Shown: positions 22,292 to 32,091 of the stretch, in pieces
Layout of the letters: each line of letters opens with the position of its first letter
How positions within the stretch are numbered: the first letter of the stretch is position 1
From: Nageia nagi
Lineage: Eukaryota; Pinophyta
NCBI GenBank assembly: GCA_050084985.1
Contig: JBITNC010000001.1
Span: 96,782,001 to 96,846,000, forward strand
Reading direction: 5' to 3'
Length of the DNA stretch: 64,000 nucleotides
Made by a program: the position numbers and the translations under genes
The notes under the pieces: model-generated
The model's database searches: none
The model's input: the letters and a program-made list of their open reading frames with translations, nothing else
Told to the model about the DNA's origin: nothing

Positions 22292-22768
22292 TCAATACAA
22301 AAGCACAGTTTTATCCAGATTGGTGAATTGCGTACAGTTAGAAAGAGGAGATAGGCCGTAATTACTAATGCCTAAAGCATTTCCACCACCATTCTCATGC
22401 TCATGGTCTTGCCACTCTCTCAGCATCCAAATGACTGTATCGAAAACAGATGGCTCGCAGGGTATAGTAAGCTTACCATCCCCATAATTGAACCCAAATT
22501 CCTCCTCAGCCTTAACCAGGAGCTCTCTAAACAATGGATGGTTCAAATAACCAACGGGAATCACAAACCTTTTCCTCTCTTCCTTCCCGGCATAAACAGC
22601 CACATGACCTTCAGGAACCGCTCTCCTCCACCTCACCAGCTCTTCATCCTCCTCGCTCTCGTACAGAGAAAAGGACTTTCTTCTCCTAAGCTTAATGCTC
22701 GCAATCTTGTGAATGGCTGCAATCTTCTGCCATTTTAGAGCAACCTTCAAGATCTTGCTTCTCTCCAT
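22292..22768 (-). CDS. SAUR3: SAUR-family auxin-responsive protein
   Basis: Intronless, 158 residues, same architecture as SAUR1: basic N-terminus with 'LKWQKIAAI', SAUR core at ~51-106 containing 'VPEGHVAVYAGKEERKRFVIP' and 'AEEEFGFNYGDGKLTIPC', and a Gly/Asn-rich tail ending 'LDKTVLLY' instead of '-VLVH'. The frame is fully open and promoter elements are conserved, so it is probably functional. Its own distal 5' flank is separated by Copia-2: the proximal half is at 22918-23253 and the distal half resumes at ~28990. Confidence 0.95.
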   Translation of the reverse strand: MERSKILKVALKWQKIAAIHKIASIKLRRRKSFSLYESEEDEELVRWRRAVPEGHVAVYAGKEERKRFVIPVGYLNHPLFRELLVKAEEEFGFNYGDGKLTIPCEPSVFDTVIWMLREWQDHEHENGGGNALGISNYGLSPLSNCTQFTNLDKTVLLY

Positions 22769-22845
22769 AACTCAAAGAAGAGGAAACAGAAAAATAGACT
22801 CTAAGAGAGAGATCTGAGCTTGATGAATTTGATCCGAGCTCAGGC

Positions 22846-22857
22846 CTAAATAAATAG
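22846..22857 (-). promoter_or_regulatory. TATA-like box of SAUR3
   Basis: CTATTTATTTAG on the minus strand, 78 nt before the ATG. Confidence 0.55.
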
Positions 22858-22911
22858 AGTAGCTATGAAATAAAAGATAGGTTAGCAGTCGTGTTCTTAG
22901 ATTGAACAGAG

Positions 22912-22917
22912 GAGACA
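22912..22917 (-). promoter_or_regulatory. TGTCTC element of SAUR3
   Basis: Canonical AuxRE, 144 nt before the start, in the conserved CCATGTCTCC context. Confidence 0.6.
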
Positions 22918-23253
22918 TGGTCATGTGAAAGTTCAAAGAGCATTGTGGCTCTGCTTAAAAAGCATGGTCATTTGGCAACAAAGGTGGCCCAGACAATCAT
23001 GGTCAAAGTTGGCTGAGCACCAAGTCTGGCTTGGAGATCGCTTTCGTTGAATTTGGAACAAAGTGAGTGGGTTGCCACTCCAAGTAAATTTGAATTTGGA
23101 TGCATTCTGATCCCTGCAGACATGTTCTCAATTATACAATTTCCTTCTGACAGATCACATGCCACATCAAATCAAATTACTGCCACGGTGATGCTGACAC
23201 ATCTTCTCTTTAAAATGGTGCCCTCCAAATGGCAAGGAGTGTGTCACCATTAC
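22918..23253 (-). other. Proximal part of SAUR3 distal flank
   Basis: Conserved SAUR flank ending near 23250, where it passes into a tandem repeat and then unrelated sequence. Confidence 0.55.
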
Positions 23254-23347
23254 AATTTATTATCACATTCATAGGAAATATGATCACATTACTTTTCAAC
23301 AATTTATTATCACATTCATAGGAAATACGATCACATTACTTTTCACT
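23254..23347. repeat. 47-bp tandem duplication
   Basis: Two adjacent copies (23254-23300, 23301-23347) of a unit starting 'aatttattatcacattcat' and ending 'acttttcaac', differing by a single t/c plus the final base. Confidence 0.8.
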
Positions 23348-23688
23348 TTGAATGAAATCATTATTCTTTATCCATTCAGACTTTAAATTTTAAGATAGTT
23401 ACGCCATCTTATACAATTTCCTTTTAGCTTAGTCAATGAGTGCCATGATTTAAGGGTATTTATTCCTTCAATTCATATCTTATACATTTTTACTAAGTCG
23501 TTTTATGATTCCAAAGTTTGTTTCATTTCAAATAACGTTAAAATATTTATCAAAGTATATTTAAACTAGCTCAATCCATGTTGTAGAATTCCACAATTCT
23601 TCTATTAAAATACTTACTCTTTATTTTTTAAAATTTCTACATCATATGGTGACATTTATGCATCCAAGCAAATTTGACAATTTTTTCT
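23348..23688. other. Unexplained AT-rich stretch left of Copia-2
   Basis: No gene, and no match to the SAUR flank expected here. It fills the gap between the tandem duplication and the truncated LTR. Confidence 0.45.
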
Positions 23689-23917
23689 AAAAAGGTAAAT
23701 AATTCTAAATGCATAATAAGTCTTGGATGCATAATAAGTTCAAGATGGTGAAAATAAGAAAAGCCCAGAGGTTGGAGATCATTGAGTCCTAAAGCGAAGG
23801 AGATACATCCCAAATAACAATAGCACATGAAGGTGATCATTAACACCTAGAGCAAGGAGACAGAGCCCAAAGAATAATAGTAATGCCCAAAGAAAGAAAT
23901 GAAGATTAACATTTTCA
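23689..23917 (-). repeat. Truncated 3' LTR of Copia-2
   Basis: Matches the last ~230 bp of the LTR at 230-1026 (797-1026). The element-internal end (TGAAAAT...) is intact, followed by the polypurine tract at 23918-23935. The outer ~570 bp is missing. Confidence 0.8.
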
Positions 23918-24079
23918 ATCACCCTCTTAATCTCCATGAAAAAAAGAGATCATTTTCTCTGTTGGCCAAAAAATACAAATATAAAGAAAAAAAACTAAAA
24001 GACATATGCAATATATATGGATTCTAATCAATACCCTATTCTAGTCAAGGTTTTCCAATAATCACCCCTTGAATATCTA

Positions 24080-25600
24080 AGGTCTAGACTCCAAGTTATC
24101 TCTAAAGGTAGCAAAAATGATCCCTTAGTAATGGCATTGTAAATATGTTTGCAATTTGAGCATTAGTAGGATAATGGTGAAACTAGATAAAGCCATCTTC
24201 AACCAGATCTTTAATACAATGATGACATATATCAATGTGCATTATCCTATCATGAAATATGGGATTCTTGGTCATGATAATTGTGCTAAGATTATAATAG
24301 TGTACTAAAATAGGGAGTTCAATATCCATGCCCAAATCTTCAAATAGATGAGAAATCCAAATCGCTTGTGTACAAGTGATGGATGCAATAAGATACTCAG
24401 CTTCAGCTAATGAAAGTGCAATAGTGGATTGCTTCTTATTGATCTATGAGACCAAATATTTTCCAAAGAATAATCCATACCCTGATGTGCTCTTCCAATC
24501 ATCAAGATATTTGGCCCAATCAGCATATGTATAAGCTTGTAAAATTTCTTGGTATGAGGATTTATACTATAACTCATATTGATGTGTGCCACACACATAG
24601 CATAAGATTTGCTTAGCTATAATATAATGCATTTTAATATGGTGAGTGCATGAATTGGGCTACTCTACTGACAACAAACATGATGTCCTACTGGGTAGTA
24701 GTGAGATACATAATGCTACCTATTAAGGACCGGTACATAGTGGCATCAACATGTGGAGAAGATTCCTACTCCAACAGCTTGGTTCTGATAACAGTTGATG
24801 TATCAATGGGGATATAATTTTGCATCTTAAATCAAGATATTAGATCTTTAATATATTTGGATTGAGTGATCAAAATGCCACTGGAGGATTGCTTAACTTG
24901 TATGCCAAGAAAATAATTCATCTCTCCAGATCACTCATCTCAAATTCACTGATCATAACATCTTTAAAATGATCTATCATACAACATAGGTGTTAGTAAA
25001 AATGATATCATCAACATATAAGCATAGAATAAAGAAGTTGATATCATCAACTTTTATGTATAATATGCTTTCTGCTAAGCATCTATGATAACTATTTTTT
25101 CAAAGCTAACCATCAATCTTGGTGTACCATGCTCGAGGTGCTTGTTTAAGACCATAGAGAGCCTTTTTTAGTTTATATACCTTATCTATTTGACCATTAA
25201 TAATAAATCCTTTAGGCTTCTTAACATAAATAACCTCCTTCAAATATCCATTAAGAAAAGAAGATTTGACATCCATCTAGTAGATTGTCAATCCAAAATA
25301 AGAGGCAAGTGCAAGCAGAGACCTCATAGTTTTTTAGCTAGGTACCAGGGTAAAAGTGTTATCATAATCTATCCCTTCCTTATGAGCTTACATTTTAGCA
25401 ACTAGATAGGATTTATGCTTTGCAATAATCCCGTCAGAATTATGCTTCATTTTATAAATCCACTTGACACCAATTACCTTTTTATCTTTAAGAGTAGGTA
25501 TAAGCTTCTAGGTGTCATTCTTCTATATTTCCTCAATCTCATCTTCTATGGCTATCTTCCAATATTCATTGGAAGTAGCTTCAGTATATAAGGAAGGCTC
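24080..25600 (-). pseudogene. Copia-2 reverse transcriptase-RNase H remnant
   Basis: Minus-strand pieces of RT ('KWIYKMKHNSDG' region near 25440-25470, '[11 protein letters not shown]' near 25125-25160, 'LYVDDIIF' near 25000-25025) and RNase H ('AEAEYLIASI' near 24390-24420). The YVDD catalytic motif is kept, but stops interrupt the frame repeatedly. Confidence 0.87.
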
Positions 25601-25699
25601 AATAAATGAATATATTAATGCATAATATATATTTACCTCTTGATTTCTAGGTTTGGTTTATGATTGAATCGGTTCTTTTATTGAGCTCTTTATCTAGCA

Positions 25700-26850
25700 T
25701 CAATGATGGAGGATGATATTAATCACTTGTCCACTTATTTTTGACTGGTGGAGTATGAATAGTAAGAGACTGGTCTGGCTATGCTTGCTAAGGTGATCTA
25801 ATGGTTGGTGAATATGGTGATGAAGGTTGAGAAGGAGGAGGTGTAGTAGTGTGAGAAGGCTCATAATCTTCATCCAATTAGAATTTAGCAGTGGTATCTT
25901 TAGCACCATTTTCTTGATTGGTTATGCCTCCTTCAAAAATTAAATATTTGTTGATGTGAACCATACCACTTAGTGTATTATAATACCTATAGGCATTATA
26001 TGCTTTAGAATATCCCATTAATATGCATTTAATGGATTTCTCATCAAGATTCTTTTGGCATATGCACAAAATAAGTTGAGCCAAATATCTAGAGATGAGA
26101 AATATTTGGCTGTACATATAACCAAGCTTCATAAGGAGTGGTATCCTTTAAAACTTGAGTGGGATACCTATTTTGAATATAAATAGCAGTATACACTACT
26201 TCATAACAAAAACTAGTGGGAAGGCCCTCTTCATTCATCATGCATCGAGCCATCTCAACAATTATTTGATTTTTCCTTTCAGCCACTCCATTCTACTGTG
26301 GATTATAGGTAGTTGTATATTGACTAAAAATATCATGTTGATGGTACAAGTTCTTAAATTCATTAGAAATGAATTCTCCTCCTCTATCAATTTTGAACTT
26401 TTTAATAAAATAGCTAGATTATTTTTCAACAAGAGATTAAAATTTAACAAAACCCTTGAAACAGTCAAACTTGTTTTGTAGTAAATAAAGCCATTTCATC
26501 CTAGAAAAGTCATTAATAAATATAAGCATATATTTTGACTTACTACCTTAGTTGTGAGTCTGCATTGGTCCACATAAGTCTGTATGCACCAACTAAAGAG
26601 GGTATTTGGTCTTTTATTAGTGCTTTCAAAATTTCACTCTATGTTGCTTTTTTGTAATGCAACTTTCACATAGCTCACTAGGTGTATGGGAGATGGTAAG
26701 AAGTCCTCTCACCAATTTGTATAGACCATCTACTGAGTGAAAATTTAAATGACCAAATCTCCTATGCCATAACCAGGTAGAATCAATAAATGCTTTTAAA
26801 CAACTTATTACAGTTGTCATCCTAAACATATACATTGTATTTCTAATCAT
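25700..26850 (-). pseudogene. Copia-2 integrase remnant
   Basis: The zinc-binding pre-integrase domain is readable at 26850-26626: 'LWHRRFGHLNFHSV' then 'CESCITKKQ', the H-x3-H...C-x2-C pattern. The core end 'AERKNQIIVEMARCMMNEEG' (26286 inward) carries the glutamate-containing ERKN block. 'KSIKCILMGYSKAYNAYR' follows at 26070-26000. The core is split over at least three frames. It would have integrated element cDNA into the chromosome. Confidence 0.87.
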
Positions 26851-26859
26851 ATGGATGTG

Positions 26860-27209
26860 GTTATAAGTTGGTTAGTAGCCTCATTTACTATGGTGCACTT
26901 TTTGCTTCTAAAAGTGGTTATATATCCTCTTATACTAAGCTGACCAATACTTAACAGATTGTGCTTAAGGCCAAGAACAAATAGAGTGATATGCATATAA
27001 AATATCTTACTAGCTTTAAACTTAAAGGCAATAGTCCCTCTATTATGGATGTTGGCACTTTTGTTGTCACCAATCCTAACTTGGCCTATCATATTGGTGT
27101 CAATCTTAAGAAACATCAATTTGTTTCTAGTCATGTGGTTATACCATCCATTGTTTAAGTACCATACATCTTCTTCTTTAGCTTGGAAACTACTACAAGT
27201 GAGTAACAT
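26860..27209 (-). pseudogene. Copia-2 aspartic protease remnant
   Basis: The 120-codon open piece from 27209 contains 'VWYLNNGWYNHMT' where active Copia proteases have a W-x-L-D-S-G-C/A core. The catalytic Asp and following Ser are both Asn here, so this copy could not process its polyprotein even without the frameshifts. 'LSIGQLS' near the C-terminus matches the protease-integrase linker of Copia elements. Confidence 0.8.
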
Positions 27210-27229
27210 GTTTATCTCAACCTAATCAT

Positions 27230-28144
27230 CAACATACTGAACTTTGAGCTTGGGATTCTTCTTCTAGCAATGTGATTTTATGTGACCATATTTGTTACAA
27301 AAATCATAATGTCTAGGGGTGTCATCTTATGATCTTTCCCTATAATGACCTCTTCCATGGCCTCTTCTACCTCTATCTTGGCCTCTACTACTGCTTCTTC
27401 CACACGATGATCTACCTCTTCCATGAGAGGATGAAGAAGAAGAACTAGGAGTTGATGAAGAGGGTTCTTAACCCTTCATTTTCAACTATCCTTGGAAATA
27501 TTGCTCCAAAGACTAAACTTTATCACTAATTTTATATTCATAGGTAGTTAGACTACCTTGCAACTTTGCAAGCATGAGTTGGGATAGGTCCTTTACTTCT
27601 TCAATGGTAATGGTAATGGGATCAAACCTTCTGGGCAAGCTCTAAAGCACATTTTCCACATTTTTGGTGTCTCCCATCTCTTCACTGTATGAATGGAGGA
27701 TATTTACAAGATCTTGGATCTTGGAAAAGAAGACACTTATATTCTCTTCCTCTCTCATATGGAAAGTTTTGAACTCCTTCCTTAAAAATTGGAGCTTTAC
27801 TAGTTGGACCTTGGCTAATCATTTATATGCACTCTCCAAGATCCCCCATGCCTCTTTAGAAGTATTACACTATAATTTTGGGGAAGAGAGAAACATCTAT
27901 CCCAGACTAGATGGCAAATAATGCCTTGACATCCTTTTTATGGTTCTCTAACACTTCTTTCTTCTCATATGTAGTCATGGCTATAAGGGAAACTTCATCT
28001 AAGTCGGTAAAATAATGGGAGATAAATATCCATAGGTCTTGAGAGATAAGAAATATCCTCATCCAGATGCTTTAGTACTCGTAATGGTCTTCATTGAAAA
28101 TGGGAATTTGTAACTGTAATTAATTTTCTACATTCAAATCCATT
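27230..28144 (-). pseudogene. Copia-2 gag remnant
   Basis: Begins 'MDLNVEN' at 28144, shortly after the primer-binding site, and reads through the UBN2-type capsid pattern ('FNEDHYEY', 'SKEAWGILESAYK', 'LVKLQFLRKEFETFHM') with several stops. A nucleocapsid knuckle reads 'YDFCNKYGHIKSHC' at ~27310-27265: C-x2-C-x4-H-x4-C with the first Cys changed to Tyr. It was the structural protein of the virus-like particle. Confidence 0.82.
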
Positions 28145-28163
28145 TAACTTAATAAATCTCCTA

Positions 28164-28176
28164 GAATCTGATACCA
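28164..28176 (-). other. Primer-binding site of Copia-2
   Basis: Minus strand TGGTATCAGATTC, two bases inside the 5' LTR. The first ten bases match the complement of the initiator-Met tRNA 3' end (TGGTATCAGAGC); the rest has diverged. Confidence 0.75.
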
Positions 28177-28178
28177 AT

Positions 28179-28988
28179 TGAAGATTTTGAAGAAAAATAA
28201 ATAATAATATGTAGCCAGAGTATAGTAAGGTTGATCATAGGTGGAATAAATAGCGAGAAAAATTGGAGACTAAAGTATTTTTGTATTGTAAAGAAGAAAA
28301 GGAATATTTCAAGGTTCTTTTGGAGCAAAACAAAAAAACATACATGTCTCTTATTCTTCCCTTTTTTTATGTGTAGGGTATCTATATTTATATTAAGATA
28401 AAATATTATATGCATGCTACTTTGTCAAAAATAAATTAAAAGTAACATGGGCTCCATGCATGCATTTTGTTATCCATTTTGTAGAAAATAGGGGAAGCCC
28501 ATACCCTTTCTATCTACATAGCATCTAAAAAATATTAAATGGTTGCATAAGGTTGATTAATATTTAGCCATTCTTGTACAAAAATTAATGTTGGTGATTA
28601 AGCATTTAATTACAGGGTTGAAATCTCTTAGAAAGGCTTTTTTGTAGTGTTAATATGGGTTTCAGAGCAAGAGGGATGCCATTACGTAGGAACAAGAAAG
28701 AATTATAAGAAGACTGGGGGTTCGAAATGATGATGTCATCTACCCAAAATAACTAGTGCTATGAATAGTTGAATCCTAGAAGGTAAACAATCTTGAATGC
28801 ATTAGAAGTCCCAAATGCTAAAAATAAGCAAATCCTAGAGCTTGGAGATCATTAAGTCTCAAAGCAAAGGAGATAGATCCCAGAGAATAGTAATTCTCAA
28901 AGGTGATCAGTAAGTCCCTAAGCAAGGAGATAGAGCTCAAAGAATAATAGTAATGCCAAAATAAAGGAATGGAGATTAATATTTTTTA
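28179..28988 (-). repeat. 5' LTR of Copia-2
   Basis: About 810 bp, matching 230-1026. The inner end is ...CTTCA at 28179. The outer end at ~28988 reads ATTTTTTA where the other copies read ATTTTCA. Confidence 0.82.
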
Positions 28989-29287
28989 GGTTTATTCTTG
29001 ATGTTTGGTTGCCACATCATCAAATCAATCCAAATGTTGACTCCCAAATGGTAACCATTAGATCACCAAACATTAAATGTATGTACCATTACATACTATG
29101 ACCACTTTTATTTGGCAAATGATAGAATCGATTACATACTTTAATAGATGAGTGGATCATATAATGATATGTGTACAATCTAATACTATAATGGATCATG
29201 ATGAGTGGATGATTTAGTTTTAAATTTTATATACATATTATTATATAATTATATAGGCATAAGTTAAAGTTTTAATATATATATATA
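28989..29287 (-). other. Displaced distal SAUR flank right of Copia-2
   Basis: 'ttggttgccacatcatcaaatcaatccaaatg' (with interruptions) and the following 'gatgatttagttttaaattttat' block match 44582-44770 and 18618-18870. This is the far half of the SAUR3 5' flank, pushed away by Copia-2. Confidence 0.65.
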
Positions 29288-29735
29288 TATGATGAATTTG
29301 TTTAAATTATCACAAAAATAACTCTTTTCTATTAGATCTTTGTCAATCTTGAGTGCACAATGGTGGTGGGCCCACTTGTTTTTTTTCAATAGCGAGTAAT
29401 AAATGCAAAATATTTATGTACAAGAATAACTACAAATTTAAATATAATTAGGTGGATTTCATCATCGATGGTATAGTATGCTAGTTAAAACAATGGATTG
29501 TAAATGTAACATTTGAGTTTGAATTTGTATGAAGTTTTGACACTTAGAATTTTTTTCACTTATTTTATAAATGCCTAGCATTTATCACAATGTAATAAAT
29601 GCTTGGCATTTATCATATTAATAAATACTTGGCATTATTACATTTCATGGTGTCGAAAAAAAATGGACCCCACCACATGTTTGACATTGTCAAGCATACA
29701 AAGGGACCATTTTTATGGTAGTATAGACACATCCA
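29288..29735. mobile_element. SINE/MITE-like insertion with tRNA-like promoter
   Basis: About 450 bp interrupting the AT-rich unit block. 29470-29526 resembles a tRNA gene head: A-box-like 'GGTATAGTATG' (29470-29480), an anticodon-loop-like 'ATTGTAAAT' and B-box-like 'GAGTTTGAATTT' (29515-29526), ~35-45 nt apart. The ends form an imperfect inverted repeat: 'GGTGGTGGGCCCACTTG' plus T-run (29362-29386) against A-run plus 'TGGACCCCACCACATG' (29656-29679). Three ~28-bp repeats with 'aaatgcttggcatttatca' lie at 29570-29643. A tRNA-like head inside inverted repeats is unusual; it may be nested elements. Boundaries are approximate. Confidence 0.45.
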
Positions 29736-30055
29736 TATAATGATATAGATTCAAGTTAATGCTCTAGATTATTTAGTTTTAAATTATACACACACACACA
29801 CACATGTACAAGCTAATGTTCTAGTGAATGATTTAATTTTAATTTTATAATGATATAATATAATTACATTTGTACAAGCTATATCATTATATGATGTGTG
29901 TATATCATTATACAATGTATGTCAATTATACATGCTCACCAAATGGTGAAATTATAAGGAAACTATCAACATAAGATTTTCTATTTTGAACTCTACAAAC
30001 ATCGCTTGCCATGAACTCATGCTCATTTTAAAAGAAAAATTTTGCATTTCTTTGG
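29736..30055. other. AT-rich block with a CA microsatellite
   Basis: Unit AT-rich sequence with an (AC)n run of about nine repeats at ~29788-29806. No gene. Confidence 0.6.
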
Positions 30056-30252
30056 TTGCATTTCTTGATGGTTGTTTGTGTTGTTAACAATTGTAATTGT
30101 TACACTGGATGTCTAGAAAAGGGTGTGAACATCCATCAAAGAGTAGTTGAATATGTTTTTTCATCAAATATTGTGGTTGTGAATGCCCTAATGGATATGT
30201 ATGCAAAATGTGGAAGAATACACAAGGTTAGGGAATTGTTTGACATGAGTCA
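30056..30252 (+). pseudogene. PPR pseudogene P3
   Basis: One open PPR stretch: 'LEKGVNIHQRVVEYVFSSN', then 'VVVNALMDMYAKCGRIHKV' and 'RELFDM'. Full-length relatives carry several such repeats; here the sequence then joins non-PPR spacer. The frame runs on to 30358 without PPR content. Confidence 0.75.
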
Positions 30253-31052
30253 ATGCACTTCATTACTATGTATCTCATTATGGATGATGTTCAATCTTTC
30301 TCATTGGAGCAATTTTTTTATCATTGCTACTTCAAGCATGATTACTTGTAATATTTAACTACCAACTAGAGCTCACCACTTTATGCTCAATTTGTAGATT
30401 GTGTATTACATGATTTTTTCCTTCCCTTTTGTTTGGAAGTAAGCAGGTGATGTTATTGAAGTTTTTTTTTCCTTCAAGAATGCAATAAATCCATGTTGTC
30501 ATTGTGATAAAACTCAAAATTAAAACTTTTGTTGAACAATTCTATTTAATTTTATTGGTAAATTTTTTACTTATTGTAGCCCACATGATTATAAACTTCT
30601 ACCAAGTACTGCTATTGATTCAAAAAAAGATTATAGTTTGATAATAGAGGTCATTGACAATCTGGTTTACTCTTTCAGAGGCTAGGTTTGAAAAGAAGTG
30701 AGGTTCAAACTCTTCTCGAAACTATTTGGGAAGAAGAGAAGTCTATTATTAGTTTAACAACTATTTATAGGTCCTACAAACCAAAAACGTTAAAAGACTA
30801 CTTGTTGGTAGCAAGGTCATGAATTTAAGCAAAATTATGATTTTAAAATAAACAAAATTTTTAAGCTAAAGAATAAATTATCAAAGAATTATTTGTGTAA
30901 CTCAAGAAATACAAGACTAACAGAAATTATAGATTTTATATATTTATTTTCAAACTCATAATTTATTTTTTATTTTTTCAAAAACCAAAATCACTTGAAT
31001 GAAAGCAATTTTAATAAAGAGTCAATTTTAATAAAGAGTCCATAGGACATCA
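30253..31052. other. Shortened spacer after P3
   Basis: Contains parts matching 11930-12160 and 13980-14110 joined by a large deletion, followed by unmatched AT-rich sequence. A 17-bp direct tandem repeat ('caattttaataaagagt') lies at 31006-31039. No gene. Confidence 0.5.
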
Positions 31053-31077
31053 AGCTGTTGAAAATTACTCAACAGCT
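31053..31077. repeat. Inverted repeat at the left edge of segmental copy B
   Basis: AGCTGTTGA, 7-nt loop, TCAACAGCT: a perfect 9-bp stem. The homology with copy A begins inside it, at 31061/3205. Copy A keeps only the loop and right arm because the Copia-1 junction removed the left arm. Confidence 0.7.
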
Positions 31078-31951
31078 ATCGAAAACAAAAGTGTGAAGTA
31101 AAAATATCAAACCTATTTTGAAGTGATGACAGTGACATCAATCCTTAAAAATGGCTGACAAGAATGACCCTTGCCAGCTCATCTGGATTTGTGCAAAATC
31201 TGAGAATGGAGAGCAACCAATTGATTCTTATTACAAATCTCAAAAGCCTTAAAAGGTGCTAAGCTTTTCAGATTAAAAACCATGTATGGTCTTATTGTAT
31301 CATGTGCGCTTTCAAAATTTGAGTCGGGATAGGATAACTTAAAAGATTTGGATTAGATATAGGTGATTATGAACACCAACATATGCAATGCATAGGCCTT
31401 AAGGAAATAAAACATATACGTCTATACACCATTTGAGGCATGTAGTCCAATACAAAATCAACTAGCAAGATAGTCTAATGTTAGGTCTGCTTTAGTATAG
31501 CCACAAAGATCAACCATCCAAATATACTATGCACAACATGTTGCTTAACAGTCATGATAACTACCAATCAATCCCCACTCCTAGATGACACCAAGAGTGT
31601 TTTGCGAGGCATCTGATGGAACCACATTCATGACCGACACCATAACATTTGCCAAGGCAGAGAAAAATCCTCCCAAACCAGCATTCATGTGCAAATAGCA
31701 AACTGCAAATGCGTGCAAGAATAAGCATGCCTCCTATTCAGTATCATATATAATTAGATGCAACGAAATAGAATTGACAATATCAATTTTCAGAATGTCA
31801 CATCCTAGTCTCCATGATTTTACAGTTTACTTATTATCTTATTTTAATCAATTTTGCTGAAGTTGTTAGGATGCTTTTACATTTCTCAATTTCTTTGTAA
31901 AATTATACTCCTTTCTTTGCTGTGTGGAAACTCTTTTTTGGTTGCTAACAG
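31078..31951. other. Duplicated segment before the exon-like fragment
   Basis: Nearly identical to 3222-4097. No gene recognised. It ends in a polypyrimidine tract and 'gctaacag', a plausible splice acceptor. Confidence 0.5.
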
Positions 31952-32091
31952 GTGAGAAGTATGAACTTCAAGAATATCAGAATTTTGTGGCCAACCTAAG
32001 AATTGCCTTAGCAATGCACTGGGGAGACTCGACCCGGCATCAATATGGCAAAGTCCCATGGTTTTACTGGCTACCAAACAGAGCAACATAA
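31952..32091 (+). pseudogene. Exon-like fragment, possible last exon of a lost gene
   Basis: After the acceptor-like 'cttttttggttgctaacag', a frame of 45 codons is open from 'GEKYELQEYQNFVANLR' through 'ALAMHWGDSTRHQYGK' to 'VPWFYWLPNRAT' and a stop at 32089-32091. The composition is ordered and aromatic-rich, unlike chance ORFs in this AT-rich DNA. No upstream exon, start codon or complete gene was found, so it is probably an isolated duplicated exon. 'CAGGTGAG' at the boundary also resembles a splice donor, so the reading could be wrong. Family not recognised. The copy at 4098 is frameshifted. Confidence 0.4.

Larger units (their letters stand above)
23689..28988 (-). mobile_element. Copia-2: nearly complete but dead Ty1/Copia element
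   Basis: Minus-strand element in the order 5' LTR (28179-28988), primer-binding site (28164-28176), gag with CCHC knuckle, protease, integrase, RT, RNase H, polypurine tract, truncated 3' LTR (23689-23917). Integrase before RT defines Ty1/Copia. The 3' LTR lacks ~570 bp at its outer side, so no target-site duplication can be tested. Right flank sequence is SAUR distal flank resuming where the left flank of Copia-1 stops, so the two elements probably descend from one insertion copied with the array. Frameshifts and stops occur in every domain. Confidence 0.92.

Noticed and set aside
28161-28415. Minus-strand Phe/Ile-rich ORF
   Set aside because: Within the 5' LTR of Copia-2; not coding.
29461-29535. 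Functional tRNA-Tyr gene
   Set aside because: The tRNA-like boxes are degenerate, no acceptor stem pairing is visible and it sits inside an insertion. A SINE-type relic is more likely.
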